Shown: piece by piece, positions 48,962 through 57,050 of the stretch
How positions within the stretch are numbered: the first letter of the stretch is position 1
Layout of the letters: every line of letters starts with the position of its first letter
NCBI RefSeq assembly: GCF_900115095.1
Contig: NZ_FOVH01000015.1
Span: forward strand, 62,001-126,000
Length of the DNA: 64,000 nucleotides
Source: Actinomadura madurae
Lineage (GTDB): Bacteria; Actinomycetota; Actinomycetes; Streptosporangiales; Streptosporangiaceae
Direction of reading: 5' to 3'
Notes under the pieces: model-generated
The model's database searches: none
Told to the model about the DNA's origin: nothing
The model's input: only the letters and a program-made list of their open reading frames with translations
Made by a program: the position numbers and the translations under genes

Positions 48962-49030
48962 ATGGCGTTCACCTTGGTGGACAAAATCTCGCCCACGTCG
49001 GGCCGCGTGGGGACGCGGCCGTTCGAGTGA
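48962..49030 (+). CDS. Possible 22-residue leader peptide
   Basis: An ATG frame of 22 residues (MAFTLVDKIS, then PTSGRVGTRPFE) lies in the leader of the transporter operon. Its last third overlaps a perfect 8-bp hairpin. A short frame plus hairpin suggests translation-dependent regulation, but the ribosome site (AGAG) is weak and no codon run is evident, so coding is unproven. Confidence 0.25.
   Translation: MAFTLVDKISPTSGRVGTRPFE
49001..49020 (+). terminator. Hairpin in the leader of the transporter operon
   Basis: GGCCGCGT pairs perfectly with ACGCGGCC around a GGGG loop, 43 nt before the binding-protein start. It has no T tract. It may be an attenuator or a simple leader structure. Confidence 0.4.
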
Positions 49031-49063
49031 CCGCGCTCCGGCATGCCCCTGTCTGGAGAGACC

Positions 49064-50626
49064 ATGTCCCTTCCCCCACCCCGAGTCGGACGGCGGCGCC
49101 CCCGCCGGGCGGTCGCGGTGCTGCTGGCCGGGCTCCTCCCGGCGGCCGGCTGCGCGGTCGCCAACAGCGACTCCCTGACCGGCGGCGCGGACGGCGCCCT
49201 GCGGATCGTCCTCCAGCAGGAGCCGCCCACGCTCGAACCCTGCGAATCGTCCCTGACCTCGACCGGAATCGTCGTCCGGTCGAACATCACCGAGCCGCTG
49301 ATCGAACGCGACCCCACGTCCGGCGCGCTGAAACCGCTCCTCGCGACCGGGTGGAAATCCACCGACGACAAGACCTGGACGTTCACCTTGCGGAAAGGCG
49401 TCACGTTCCAGGACGGGACGCCGTTCGACGCCGCCGACGTCGCGTTCACGGTCAAGCGGGCCGTCGGCTCGAAACTCGGCTGCAACGTCGACGGCTACGT
49501 CTTCGCCGACAGCAAGCTCGACGTCGCGGTGGTCGACGATTCCACGGTGCGCGTCACCGCCGACCGCCCCGACCCGATCCTGCCGCTGCGCATGTCGTTC
49601 CTGGAAATCGTCCCGACCGGCACCGACGACACGTCCAAAGTGCGCGAACCGATCGGCACGGGCCCTTACGAAATCGCCGAATGGAAGCCGGGCATCAGCC
49701 TCCAGCTCGACCGCAATCCCCGTTACTGGGGCGCCAAGCCCGCCTATCCGGCGGTCCGGTACGTGTGGCGTTCGGAGAACAGCATCCGGGCCGCCATGGT
49801 CACCAGCGGCGAGGCCGGCATCGCGGTCGGCCTCGGCCCCGAGGACGGCGCGGGCGACCTCGGCGTCGCCTATCCCAACAACGAGACCACCGCGCTGCGC
49901 ATGGACGCCGGAACGCCCCCGCTGAACGACATCCGGGTGCGCCGCGCGATCAACTACGCGATCGACAAGAAGGGCATCGTGAAGTCGCTCTTCCTCAACC
50001 TCGGGGAGCCGGCCGGGCAGCTCGTCCCGAAGGGCGTCGTCGGCCACGACCCGTCGATCCAGGCCTGGCCGTACGACCCGGCCAAGGCCAAGGCGCTCGT
50101 CGACGAGGCGCGCGCGGCCGGGACGCCGGTGGACACGCAGATCACGCTCGTCGCGCGCACCGCCCAGTTCCCGAAGGTGTCCGAGACCGCCGAGGTGATC
50201 CAGCACGAGCTCGCCCGGGCCGGGCTCAAGGTCAGGATCAAGATGCTCGACACCGCGGCGCACCTGGAGTACCAGCTCAAGCCGTTCGTCACCGACGCCG
50301 GCCCGATCCTGCTGCTGATCATGCACGGCAACCAGGCCGGGGACGCCTCGTTCACGACCAGCCAGTACATGGTCGGCGACGGCCCGCAGAGCCGGTACGG
50401 CACGCCCGAGCTGGACGCGAAGATCGCCGCCGCGGACGAGACCGCGGGCGCGGAGCGCCAGACCGCCTTCGCCGCGGTGCTGCGGTACCAGAACGAGAAC
50501 GTCGTCCAGTACGCGCACATCGCGCACATGCGCGGTCTCCTCGGGATCGCGCCGTCCGTCGAGTACCGGCCGAACTCGGCGACCGGCGACGAGCTGCGGC
50601 TCGCCGAGGTCCGGCCGGCCAGGTGA
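49064..50626 (+). CDS. ABC transporter substrate-binding lipoprotein (dipeptide/oligopeptide family)
   Basis: A 520-residue family 5 solute-binding protein. An arginine-rich start, the hydrophobic core AVAVLLAGLLP and the lipobox AAGC show a lipoprotein anchored outside the membrane. The mature part has LRIVLQQEPPTLEPCESSLTSTGIVVRSNITEPLIERD, WTFTLRKGVTFQDGTPFDAADVAFTVKRAV and PIGTGPYEIAEWKPG, typical of DppA/OppA-like proteins. These bind peptides, but also opines, nickel complexes or sugars. ATG 49064 has GGAGAG upstream; the ATG at 49043 does not. It heads a five-gene transporter operon. Confidence 0.9.
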   Translation: MSLPPPRVGRRRPRRAVAVLLAGLLPAAGCAVANSDSLTGGADGALRIVLQQEPPTLEPCESSLTSTGIVVRSNITEPLIERDPTSGALKPLLATGWKSTDDKTWTFTLRKGVTFQDGTPFDAADVAFTVKRAVGSKLGCNVDGYVFADSKLDVAVVDDSTVRVTADRPDPILPLRMSFLEIVPTGTDDTSKVREPIGTGPYEIAEWKPGISLQLDRNPRYWGAKPAYPAVRYVWRSENSIRAAMVTSGEAGIAVGLGPEDGAGDLGVAYPNNETTALRMDAGTPPLNDIRVRRAINYAIDKKGIVKSLFLNLGEPAGQLVPKGVVGHDPSIQAWPYDPAKAKALVDEARAAGTPVDTQITLVARTAQFPKVSETAEVIQHELARAGLKVRIKMLDTAAHLEYQLKPFVTDAGPILLLIMHGNQAGDASFTTSQYMVGDGPQSRYGTPELDAKIAAADETAGAERQTAFAAVLRYQNENVVQYAHIAHMRGLLGIAPSVEYRPNSATGDELRLAEVRPAR

Positions 50627-50636
50627 GGGGACCAGG

Positions 50637-51566
50637 ATGCTGACCTTCGTGCGCAGGCGCCTCGTCTCCAGCGCGATCCCGCTGTTCGTGGTGGTCGTGG
50701 GCGTGTTCGTCCTGTCCCGGCTCACCGGCGACCCGAGCAAGCTCTACCTGCCGCTCAGCGCGACACCGCAGATGCGGGACGAGTTCCTCGCCCGCAACGG
50801 CTTCGACAAGCCGGTCCTCGCGCAGCTCCTCGACTACCTCGGCGGGGTGTTCACGCTCGACTTCGGCGAGTCGCTGCGGACCGGGCAGTCCGCGAGCGAG
50901 ATGGCGCTGCGGGCGTTCCCCGCGACGCTCCAGCTCGCCGGGACGACCATGCTGCTCGCCATCCTCGGCGCCGTGGTGATCGGCAGCTGGGCCGCCTACC
51001 GGCCCAACTCGGTCGCCGACCGGCTGACGAGCTTCCTGTCCATGACGGCGGCCAGCGTCCCGGACTTCTGGTTCGCCATCATGGGCGTGCTGGTGTTCGC
51101 CGTGACGCTCGGCTGGCTGCCGACCTCCGGCGTCGTCGGCGGCCCCGAGGTCTGGGTGCTGCCGCTGCTCACGCTGCTGATCCGGCCCTTCGGGGTGCTG
51201 GTTCAGGTGGTGCGCGGCGCGATGGTGTCGGCGCTGTCGGCGCCGTACGTGAAGGTCGCGCGCAGCAAGGGCGCGAGCGAGCCGCGCGTGGTCTTCGGGC
51301 ACGCGCTGCGCAACGCGGCCCCGCCGGTGCTGACCGTGGCGGGCGACCTGACCGTCGGCCTGGTCAACGGCGCCGTCGTGGTCGAGACCATCTTCGGCTG
51401 GCCGGGCATCGGCAAGCTGATGATCGACTCCATCCTGCAGCGCGACTTCGCGGTGCTGCAGGCGGCCGTGCTGCTGACGGCCGTGACGATCTTCGTCCTC
51501 AACCTCCTCATCGACCTCTGCCACGCCCTGCTGGACGCGCGGGTGCGGCAGGCGGTCACGGCGTGA
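50637..51566 (+). CDS. ABC transporter permease (DppB-like)
   Basis: A 309-residue membrane permease with six hydrophobic segments. It begins VRRRLVSSAIPLFVVVVGVFVLSRLTGDP, the DppB/OppB N-terminal pattern. The cytoplasmic EAA loop is visible: VVRGAMVSALSAPYVKVARSKGASEPRVVFGHALRNAAPPVLT, followed by VVVETIFGWPGIGKLMIDSILQRDFAVLQ. It follows the binding-protein gene by 10 bp and its stop overlaps an in-frame GTG of the next permease. Confidence 0.92.
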   Translation: MLTFVRRRLVSSAIPLFVVVVGVFVLSRLTGDPSKLYLPLSATPQMRDEFLARNGFDKPVLAQLLDYLGGVFTLDFGESLRTGQSASEMALRAFPATLQLAGTTMLLAILGAVVIGSWAAYRPNSVADRLTSFLSMTAASVPDFWFAIMGVLVFAVTLGWLPTSGVVGGPEVWVLPLLTLLIRPFGVLVQVVRGAMVSALSAPYVKVARSKGASEPRVVFGHALRNAAPPVLTVAGDLTVGLVNGAVVVETIFGWPGIGKLMIDSILQRDFAVLQAAVLLTAVTIFVLNLLIDLCHALLDARVRQAVTA

Positions 51567-51580
51567 CGAACGGAGCCCCG

Positions 51581-52555
51581 ATGACGGCGACCATCGACGA
51601 CACCGGATCGGGCGGCGTCGCGAAGCCGGGGGAGCGGCCTCCCCGGACCGGGACCCGCTGGTGGCGGCTGCTGCTGCGGGACCCCGCGGCGACCGCCGCA
51701 GCGGCCGTCCTCCTCGCGGTGGTGCTCGCCGCGACGCTCGGCCGCCTCCTGATCGGCGACCTGGACACCCGGCAGAACCTCGACGCGACCAACACCCCGC
51801 CCTTCCACGTCGGCGACGGCTGGGAGTACGTGCTCGGCAGCGACGCGCTCGGCCGCAGCGTCCTCGCCCGGCTGATCGTCGCGGGCGGCACGACGCTGTC
51901 GGTCGCGGTGCCCGCCGTGCTGATCTCCCTCGTCGCCGGCGGCGCCTGGGGGATGTGGGCCGGCTACCACCGCGGCTGGCGGGAGAACGTCTCGCTGCGG
52001 ATCGCCGACGTCATCCTCAGCTTCCCGTCGCTGCTGCTCGCGGTCGTCGTGCTGTACGTCTTCACGCCCGGCGCCGCCAACATCGTGCTCGTCCTCGCCA
52101 TCGCGCGGATCCCCGTCTACCTGCGGACGGCCCGCGCCGAGGCGGCGGAGCTGCGCGGGCGGCTGTTCGTGGACGCGGCCCGCACCTTCGGCGCCGGCAG
52201 CGGGGCGATCATCGTCCGGCACATCGCGCCGGTCGTCGCGCCGACCCTGCTGACCGTCGCGGCCGTCGACTTCTGCTTCGTGATGCTGGCCGAGTCGTCG
52301 CTGAGCTTCCTCGGCATCGGCATCCAGCCGCCCGACGTGAGCTGGGGCCTCATGGTCGCGCAGGGCCGCCAGTACCTGCAGACCGCCTGGTGGACGGCCG
52401 TCCTGCCCGGCGTCGCCATCGTCGTCACCACGGTCTCCGCGACCGTCCTCGCGGCCTGGTTCCGCCTCGCCACCGACCCGGACCAGCGCTGGCGGCTGAC
52501 CCTCCCGCGCCGCCGCCGCGGCGGCCGGTCCGCACTCCCGGAGGTGCACCAGTGA
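51581..52555 (+). CDS. ABC transporter permease (DppC-like)
   Basis: A 324-residue permease. The N-terminal cytoplasmic tail is followed by LLLRDPAATAAAAVLLAVVLAATLGRLL and the conserved HVGDGWEYVLGSDALGRSVLARLIVAGGTTLSVAV. The EAA-type loop is TARAEAAELRGRLFVDAARTFGAGSGAIIVRHIAP and LSFLGIGIQPPDVSWGLMVAQGRQYLQTAWWTAVLPG is the family end pattern. GTG 51563 overlaps the upstream stop, but ATG 51581 has GGAG at the right distance and is preferred. The stop overlaps the following ATPase gene (GTGA). Confidence 0.91.
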   Translation: MTATIDDTGSGGVAKPGERPPRTGTRWWRLLLRDPAATAAAAVLLAVVLAATLGRLLIGDLDTRQNLDATNTPPFHVGDGWEYVLGSDALGRSVLARLIVAGGTTLSVAVPAVLISLVAGGAWGMWAGYHRGWRENVSLRIADVILSFPSLLLAVVVLYVFTPGAANIVLVLAIARIPVYLRTARAEAAELRGRLFVDAARTFGAGSGAIIVRHIAPVVAPTLLTVAAVDFCFVMLAESSLSFLGIGIQPPDVSWGLMVAQGRQYLQTAWWTAVLPGVAIVVTTVSATVLAAWFRLATDPDQRWRLTLPRRRRGGRSALPEVHQ

Positions 52556-53529
52556 GCTCCACCGCCCTAGAGGTCGAGGACCTGGCCGTCGACCTGCGCA
52601 CCCCCGAGGGCACGCTGCGGGCCGTCGACGGCGTCGGCTTCTCCGTCCGGTCCGGGCGGACGCTCGCGCTGCTCGGCGAGTCCGGCTGCGGCAAGAGCAT
52701 GACCGCGCGGGCGATCGCCGGGCTGCTCGACCCGGTCGCGCACGTCGCCGGCGGGACGGTCCGGCTGTCCGGGAAGGACGTGCTGAAGCTGGACCGGGCC
52801 GCCCGCCGCAAGCTCGCCGGGCCGGGCCTGTCCATCGTCTTCCAGGACGCGCTGACCGCGCTCAACCCGGTGCAGACCGTCGGCGCCCAGCTCGCCGAGC
52901 CGTTCCGCATCCACCGGGGGTCGTCCCGGCGCGAGGCGGCGGCCAAGGCCGCCGAGCTGATGAAACGGGTCGGGATCCCCGACCCCGCGGCGCGCATGCG
53001 GGCCTACCCGCACCAGTTCTCCGGGGGCATGCGGCAGCGGCTGCTGATCGCGATGGCGGTGGCGCTCGACCCCACCGTGCTCCTGGCCGACGAGCCGACC
53101 ACCGCGCTGGACGTCACCGTCCAGGCGCAGATCATGGAGCTGCTGCGCGAGCTGCGCGCCGAACGGGACATGGCGCTCGTGCTCATCACCCACGACCTCG
53201 CCGTCGTCGCCGAGCACGCCGACCACGTCGCGGTCATGTACGCCGGACGGGTCGTCGAGACCGGCGCCGTCGGGGAGGTCTTCGGCACGCCCCGGCACCC
53301 CTACACGCGGGCGCTGCTGGAGTCGGTGCCGGCGCGGGTGAGCCGCGGCACCCCGCTCCGCTCGATCAAGGGCGGCCCGCCCGACCTGCGCTCGATCCCG
53401 GAGGGCTGCGTGTTCCAGGCGCGCTGCCCGAAGGCGCAGGACGTCTGCCGCACCGCGCGCCCCGGCCTCGTCCAGGCGGGGGAGCGCGCCGCGGCCTGCC
53501 ACTTCCCGGAGGAGCCCGCCGATGACTGA
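52552..53529 (+). CDS. ABC transporter ATP-binding protein (DppD-like)
   Basis: A 325-residue ATPase. Walker A GESGCGKS is followed by an Asn-Pro-rich Q-loop (IVFQDALTALNPVQTVGAQLAEPFRIH). The signature is FSGGMRQRLLIAMA, Walker B VLLADEPTTALDVTVQAQ, and the switch LITHDLAVVAEHADHVAVMYAGRVVE. The C-terminal oligopeptide-transporter domain has PRHPYTRALLESVP and a cysteine motif (GCVFQARCPKAQDVCR ... ACHF), known in this family and in some members a 4Fe-4S site. It starts at a GTGA overlap and its end overlaps the next ATPase. Confidence 0.93.
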   Translation: MSSTALEVEDLAVDLRTPEGTLRAVDGVGFSVRSGRTLALLGESGCGKSMTARAIAGLLDPVAHVAGGTVRLSGKDVLKLDRAARRKLAGPGLSIVFQDALTALNPVQTVGAQLAEPFRIHRGSSRREAAAKAAELMKRVGIPDPAARMRAYPHQFSGGMRQRLLIAMAVALDPTVLLADEPTTALDVTVQAQIMELLRELRAERDMALVLITHDLAVVAEHADHVAVMYAGRVVETGAVGEVFGTPRHPYTRALLESVPARVSRGTPLRSIKGGPPDLRSIPEGCVFQARCPKAQDVCRTARPGLVQAGERAAACHFPEEPADD

Positions 53530-54553
53530 GACCGACGACGCGGCGACGACCACCGAGGCCGCACCGATCATCGAGGCGGCGGGGCTGGCCAAGACCTTCC
53601 GGGTGCCGAAGAACGCCGACGGCAAGGACCGGCTGCGCGCCCTCGACGGCGTCGACCTCACCCTCGGCCGCGGCGAGACGCTCGGCCTGGTCGGCGAGTC
53701 CGGCTGCGGGAAGTCGACCCTCGCCCGCGTGCTGCTCACGCTGGAGCGCCCGGACGAGGGCACGCTGCGGTTCGACGGCGTCGACCCGTTCGGGCTCAAG
53801 GGGAAGGAGCTGCTGGCCTGGCGGCGGCGCGTCCAGATGGTCTTCCAGGACCCGTTCGGGTCGCTCAACCCGCGGATGACCGCGGGGGAGATCATCGCCG
53901 AGCCGTGGCGGACGCACCGCGACGTCGTGCCGTCCCGGTCCGGCCGGGAGAAGCGGGTCCGCGAGCTGCTGGACATGGTCGGCCTGCGCGCCTCCGACGC
54001 GTCCCGCCACCCGCAGGAGTTCTCCGGCGGCCAGCGGCAGCGCATCGGCATCGCCCGCGCCCTGGCGCTCGGCCCCGAGGTCATCGTGTGCGACGAGCCG
54101 GTCTCGGCACTCGACCTGTCGGTGCAGGCGCAGGTGCTCAACCTGCTGGACGAGCTGCAGCAGCGCCTCGGGGTGTCGTACGTGTTCATCTCGCACGACC
54201 TGTCGGTCGTCCGGCACGTCGCGGACCGGGTGGCGGTGATGTATCTGGGCAGGATCGCCGAGTCGGGCCCGGCCGAGGAGGTCTTCGAGCACCCCCGGCA
54301 CCCCTACACGGCGGCTCTGCTCTCCGCCGCCCCGGAGCCGGACACGCGGGAACGCGAGCGGTCCGGCCGGATCATCCTGGAGGGCGAGGTGCCCTCACCG
54401 CTCGACCCGCCGTCGGGCTGCCGCTTCCGCACCCGCTGCTGGAAGGCCGCCGACACCTGCGCGACCGAGCCCCCCGAGCTCGCCGCGGGCCCCGTCCCGG
54501 CGCACCGGGCCGCCTGCCACTTCCCGCTGAGCCCGGCCACCTCACCGTCCTGA
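53522..54553 (+). CDS. ABC transporter ATP-binding protein (DppF-like)
   Basis: A 343-residue ATPase partner of the DppD-like protein. Walker A is VGESGCGKSTLARVLL. The Q-loop is MVFQDPFGSLNPRMTAGEIIAEPWR, the signature FSGGQRQRIGIARALALGPEVIVCDEPVSALDLSVQAQVLNLL and the switch VFISHDLSVVRHVADRVAVMYLGRIAESGPAEEVFEHPRHPYTAALLSA. The same C-terminal cysteine motif is present (GCRFRTRCWKAADTCAT ... ACHF). It is the last gene of the operon and is followed by a strong terminator. Confidence 0.93.
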   Translation: MTETDDAATTTEAAPIIEAAGLAKTFRVPKNADGKDRLRALDGVDLTLGRGETLGLVGESGCGKSTLARVLLTLERPDEGTLRFDGVDPFGLKGKELLAWRRRVQMVFQDPFGSLNPRMTAGEIIAEPWRTHRDVVPSRSGREKRVRELLDMVGLRASDASRHPQEFSGGQRQRIGIARALALGPEVIVCDEPVSALDLSVQAQVLNLLDELQQRLGVSYVFISHDLSVVRHVADRVAVMYLGRIAESGPAEEVFEHPRHPYTAALLSAAPEPDTRERERSGRIILEGEVPSPLDPPSGCRFRTRCWKAADTCATEPPELAAGPVPAHRAACHFPLSPATSPS

Positions 54554-54558
54554 CAGGT

Positions 54559-54588
54559 GCGGGCGCCTCCACGCCCGGAGGCGCCCGC
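54559..54588. terminator. Strong bidirectional hairpin terminator
   Basis: GCGGGCGCCTCC pairs perfectly with GGAGGCGCCCGC (12-bp stem, 6-nt loop), in the 42-bp gap between the transporter operon and the convergent dehydrogenase gene. Confidence 0.78.
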
Positions 54589-54595
54589 GCCTCGG

Positions 54596-55567
54596 TCAGC
54601 GGGCGGACCGGACGACGTTGCGCAGAGGGCGGCCCTCGGCCAGGGCCGCGACGTTCGCGGCGATGTCGCGGGCGCGGTTCTCGAAGGTGTCGCGGGTGTG
54701 CCCCGAGTTGTGCGGGGTCAGGACGGTGTTCTCCAGGTCCTCGAACGGGAGCGCGGCACCCCCTCGGCCGGCACCGGCGGTCGGCCACCACACGTCGATG
54801 CCGGCGCCCGCGATCCGGCCGTCCGCAAGGGCGTCGTAGAGGGCGCGCTCGTCCACGACCGGGCCCCGGGCGACATTGACCAGGAACGCCGAGGACCGCA
54901 TCGCGGCCAGTTCGGCGGCCCCGATCATGCCGCGGGTGCGGTCGCTCAGCGGCACCGTCACGACGACGACGTCCGAGGTCGCGAGCAGCTCCGGCAGGTC
55001 TTCGGGAGGCAGCACGCGGTCCAGCGCCACACCGGGGTCGAGCGGCGCCGCGGGATCGCGCCGCACCGCCTGGACGCGCATCCCGAGCGCGGACGTCAGC
55101 CGGGCGACCTCCAGGCCGGTCTCCCCGAGCCCGAGCAGCCCGGCCGTCCGCCCCGCCAGCGTGCCGGCCAGCGGCAGGCCCGGGTCGACGGCGACCGACT
55201 CCCAGACCCCGCGCCGGACCAGCCGGTCCGACCGCAGGACCTTGCGGGACAGCATGAGCGTGACCATCACCACGTGCTCGGCGATGGAGCGCCCGTGGTG
55301 GAAGGTGTTGGCCACCGCCGTGCCGGGCGGCAGCTCGTCGATCGGGATGCGGTCGTAGCCGGCGCCGGTCACCTGGACGAGCCTGAGCGCGGACCCCGCG
55401 CGCGCCATGGCGGGGGTCAGCCGGGAGCCGACCAGCACGTCGGCCCCGTCGAGCGCCCGGACGACCTCCTCGTCCGGACGTCCGGGGATGATCTGCCAGT
55501 CGCCGCCCGCGGCGGTGAGGAGATCGGCGAACCGCGCCGTGATGGGGTCGATGTGGACGATCTTCAT
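54596..55567 (-). CDS. 2-hydroxyacid dehydrogenase family protein, atypical active site
   Basis: A 323-residue NAD-dependent dehydrogenase family member. The NAD motif is TAGLLGLGETGLEVARL, the catalytic Arg is in VNVARGPVVDERALYDAL and the His in NTVLTPHNSGHTRDT. The stretch where the triad Glu normally stands (DVFxxEP in most members) reads IDVWWPTAGAGRGGAALPF, with no obvious Glu. It may therefore have altered chemistry or a different acid. Its ATG overlaps the IclR stop (ATGA), so regulator and enzyme are co-translated. It sits between the transporter operon and the oxidoreductase genes. Confidence 0.85.
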   Translation of the reverse strand: MKIVHIDPITARFADLLTAAGGDWQIIPGRPDEEVVRALDGADVLVGSRLTPAMARAGSALRLVQVTGAGYDRIPIDELPPGTAVANTFHHGRSIAEHVVMVTLMLSRKVLRSDRLVRRGVWESVAVDPGLPLAGTLAGRTAGLLGLGETGLEVARLTSALGMRVQAVRRDPAAPLDPGVALDRVLPPEDLPELLATSDVVVVTVPLSDRTRGMIGAAELAAMRSSAFLVNVARGPVVDERALYDALADGRIAGAGIDVWWPTAGAGRGGAALPFEDLENTVLTPHNSGHTRDTFENRARDIAANVAALAEGRPLRNVVRSAR

Positions 55568-56385
55568 TGAACCCACGAGGTCTCGTCGTGCGGGGGCGCC
55601 GTGCGCTCGATCCGCTCGCGGGCCTGCCGCAGCGCGTCGACGATCTCCCGTTCCCGCTCGGGCGTCAGCCGGGCCAGGGGCACCGAGCAGCTGATCGCGT
55701 CGCGCGGCGGGGAGCCGTAGCGCAGCGCGAGCGCGAAGCAGTGCAGGCCGAGGCTGTTCTCCTCCCGGTCGACGGCGTAGCCGCGCTCGCGCGTCAGGGC
55801 GAGGTCGGCGTCCAGCTCCGCCCGGCCGGTGAGGGTGTGGGGGGTGGCCGCCTGCCGCTCGGCGGGGATGTGCCGGTCGGCGTCCTCATCCGCCCGCTCC
55901 GCGAGCAGCGCCTTGCCGAGCGAGGTGCAGTACGCGGGGAGCCTCCGCCCCACCCGGCTGAACGGGCGCAGGTACTGGGTCGACTCCCTGGTCGCGAGGT
56001 AGACCACGTCGAAGCCGTCCAGACGCCCGAAGTGGAAGGTCTCGTCCAGCGTCTCCCCGAGCTGGTCGAGCGCCGGCTTGACGATCCGAAGGTGCGGGTC
56101 GGCGTCGAGGTAGCTGGTACCGGCCAGCAGCGCCCGGATGCCGATCCCGTAGAGCGTCCCGGACGCGTCCGTGCGGACCCAGCCGTGCTTGGTCAGCGTC
56201 CGGAGCAGCGCGTACAGGCTGCTCCGCGGGACGTTCATCGCCTCGGTCAGCTCCCGCAACCGGGCCGGGCGGTTCTGCCGGGAGGCCAGCAGCTCCAGCA
56301 GCTCCAGCGTGCGCGCTGCCGACTTGACCTCCCGCACACCCGAGACCTTGCCGTCCAACGACGGTCCCTCCAAGGGTGCGGCCAT
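55564..56385 (-). CDS. IclR-family transcriptional regulator
   Basis: A 273-residue regulator. The winged helix at about 20-75 has AARTLELLELLASRQNRPARLRELTEAMNVPRSSLYALLRTLTKHGWV. The effector domain has LDETFHFGRLDGFDVVYLATRES, GRRLPAYCTSLGKALLAE and RERGYAVDREENSLGLHCFALAL, the usual IclR order. AGGAGG precedes the ATG. It is divergent from the molybdenum oxidoreductase genes and overlaps the dehydrogenase gene, so it likely controls both in response to an aromatic or organic-acid metabolite. In the intergenic region CGGCT-N11-AGCCG (56442-56462) is a possible half of its operator. Confidence 0.9.
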   Translation of the reverse strand: MAAPLEGPSLDGKVSGVREVKSAARTLELLELLASRQNRPARLRELTEAMNVPRSSLYALLRTLTKHGWVRTDASGTLYGIGIRALLAGTSYLDADPHLRIVKPALDQLGETLDETFHFGRLDGFDVVYLATRESTQYLRPFSRVGRRLPAYCTSLGKALLAERADEDADRHIPAERQAATPHTLTGRAELDADLALTRERGYAVDREENSLGLHCFALALRYGSPPRDAISCSVPLARLTPEREREIVDALRQARERIERTAPPHDETSWVQ

Positions 56386-56534
56386 CCGGTGCCTCCTGAA
56401 CGCGGTGAGACGACCACCAAGCCTAATAGATGGGGAGGCAACGGCTACATAGTGAGAAGCCGGGCGTGAGGTCGGACACGAAATGGGCATGACCGATGAC
56501 ACACGGTAATCGAGATCATCTGAGGAAGCCCAGG

Positions 56535-57050
56535 ATGGACGTCGACTCACCACCGCTGGAAGGCCGGTCCGAGGCCCGGACGGTCGTGCTCACCGTCAAC
56601 GGCCGGAAGCGCGAGCCGCGGATCGAGCCGCGCGTGAGCCTGCTGGACGCGCTGCGCGAACACCTCGCGCTGACCGGCTCGAAGAAGGGCTGCGACCAGG
56701 GCACCTGCGGGGCCTGCACGGTCTGGGTGGACGGCCGGCGGGTGCTGGCCTGCCTGACGCTCGCGGTCACCTGCCAGGGGCGGGAGGTCACCACGATCGA
56801 GGGCCTCCCGGACGGCGGCGGCCTGCACCCCATGCAGACCGCCTTCATCGCCCGCGACGCGTTCCAGTGCGGGTACTGCACACCGGGCCAGATCATGTCG
56901 GCGGTCGCGCTGCTGGACGAGGGGCACGCCGCCGACGACGGCGAGATCGCCGAGTGGATGAGCGGCAACCTCTGCCGATGCGCGGCCTACCCGAACATCA
57001 GGGCCGCGATCCGCGAGGTCCGCGACGCGAAGGACGGTGCCCGGCGATGA
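56535..57050 (+). CDS. Aldehyde/xanthine oxidoreductase-type [2Fe-2S] subunit (PaoA/YagT-like)
   Basis: A 171-residue iron-sulfur subunit with two [2Fe-2S] clusters. The plant-type cluster uses Cys53, Cys58, Cys61 and Cys73 (KKGCDQGTCGACTVWVDGRRVLAC). The second uses Cys112, Cys115, Cys147 and Cys149 (QCGYCTPGQ ... NLCRCAAYPNI). It passes electrons between the molybdenum centre and FAD. No Tat signal is present, unlike E. coli PaoA, so the enzyme should be cytoplasmic. I prefer ATG 56535 (GAGG upstream) over 56496. Its stop overlaps the FAD-subunit gene. Confidence 0.92.
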   Translation: MDVDSPPLEGRSEARTVVLTVNGRKREPRIEPRVSLLDALREHLALTGSKKGCDQGTCGACTVWVDGRRVLACLTLAVTCQGREVTTIEGLPDGGGLHPMQTAFIARDAFQCGYCTPGQIMSAVALLDEGHAADDGEIAEWMSGNLCRCAAYPNIRAAIREVRDAKDGARR

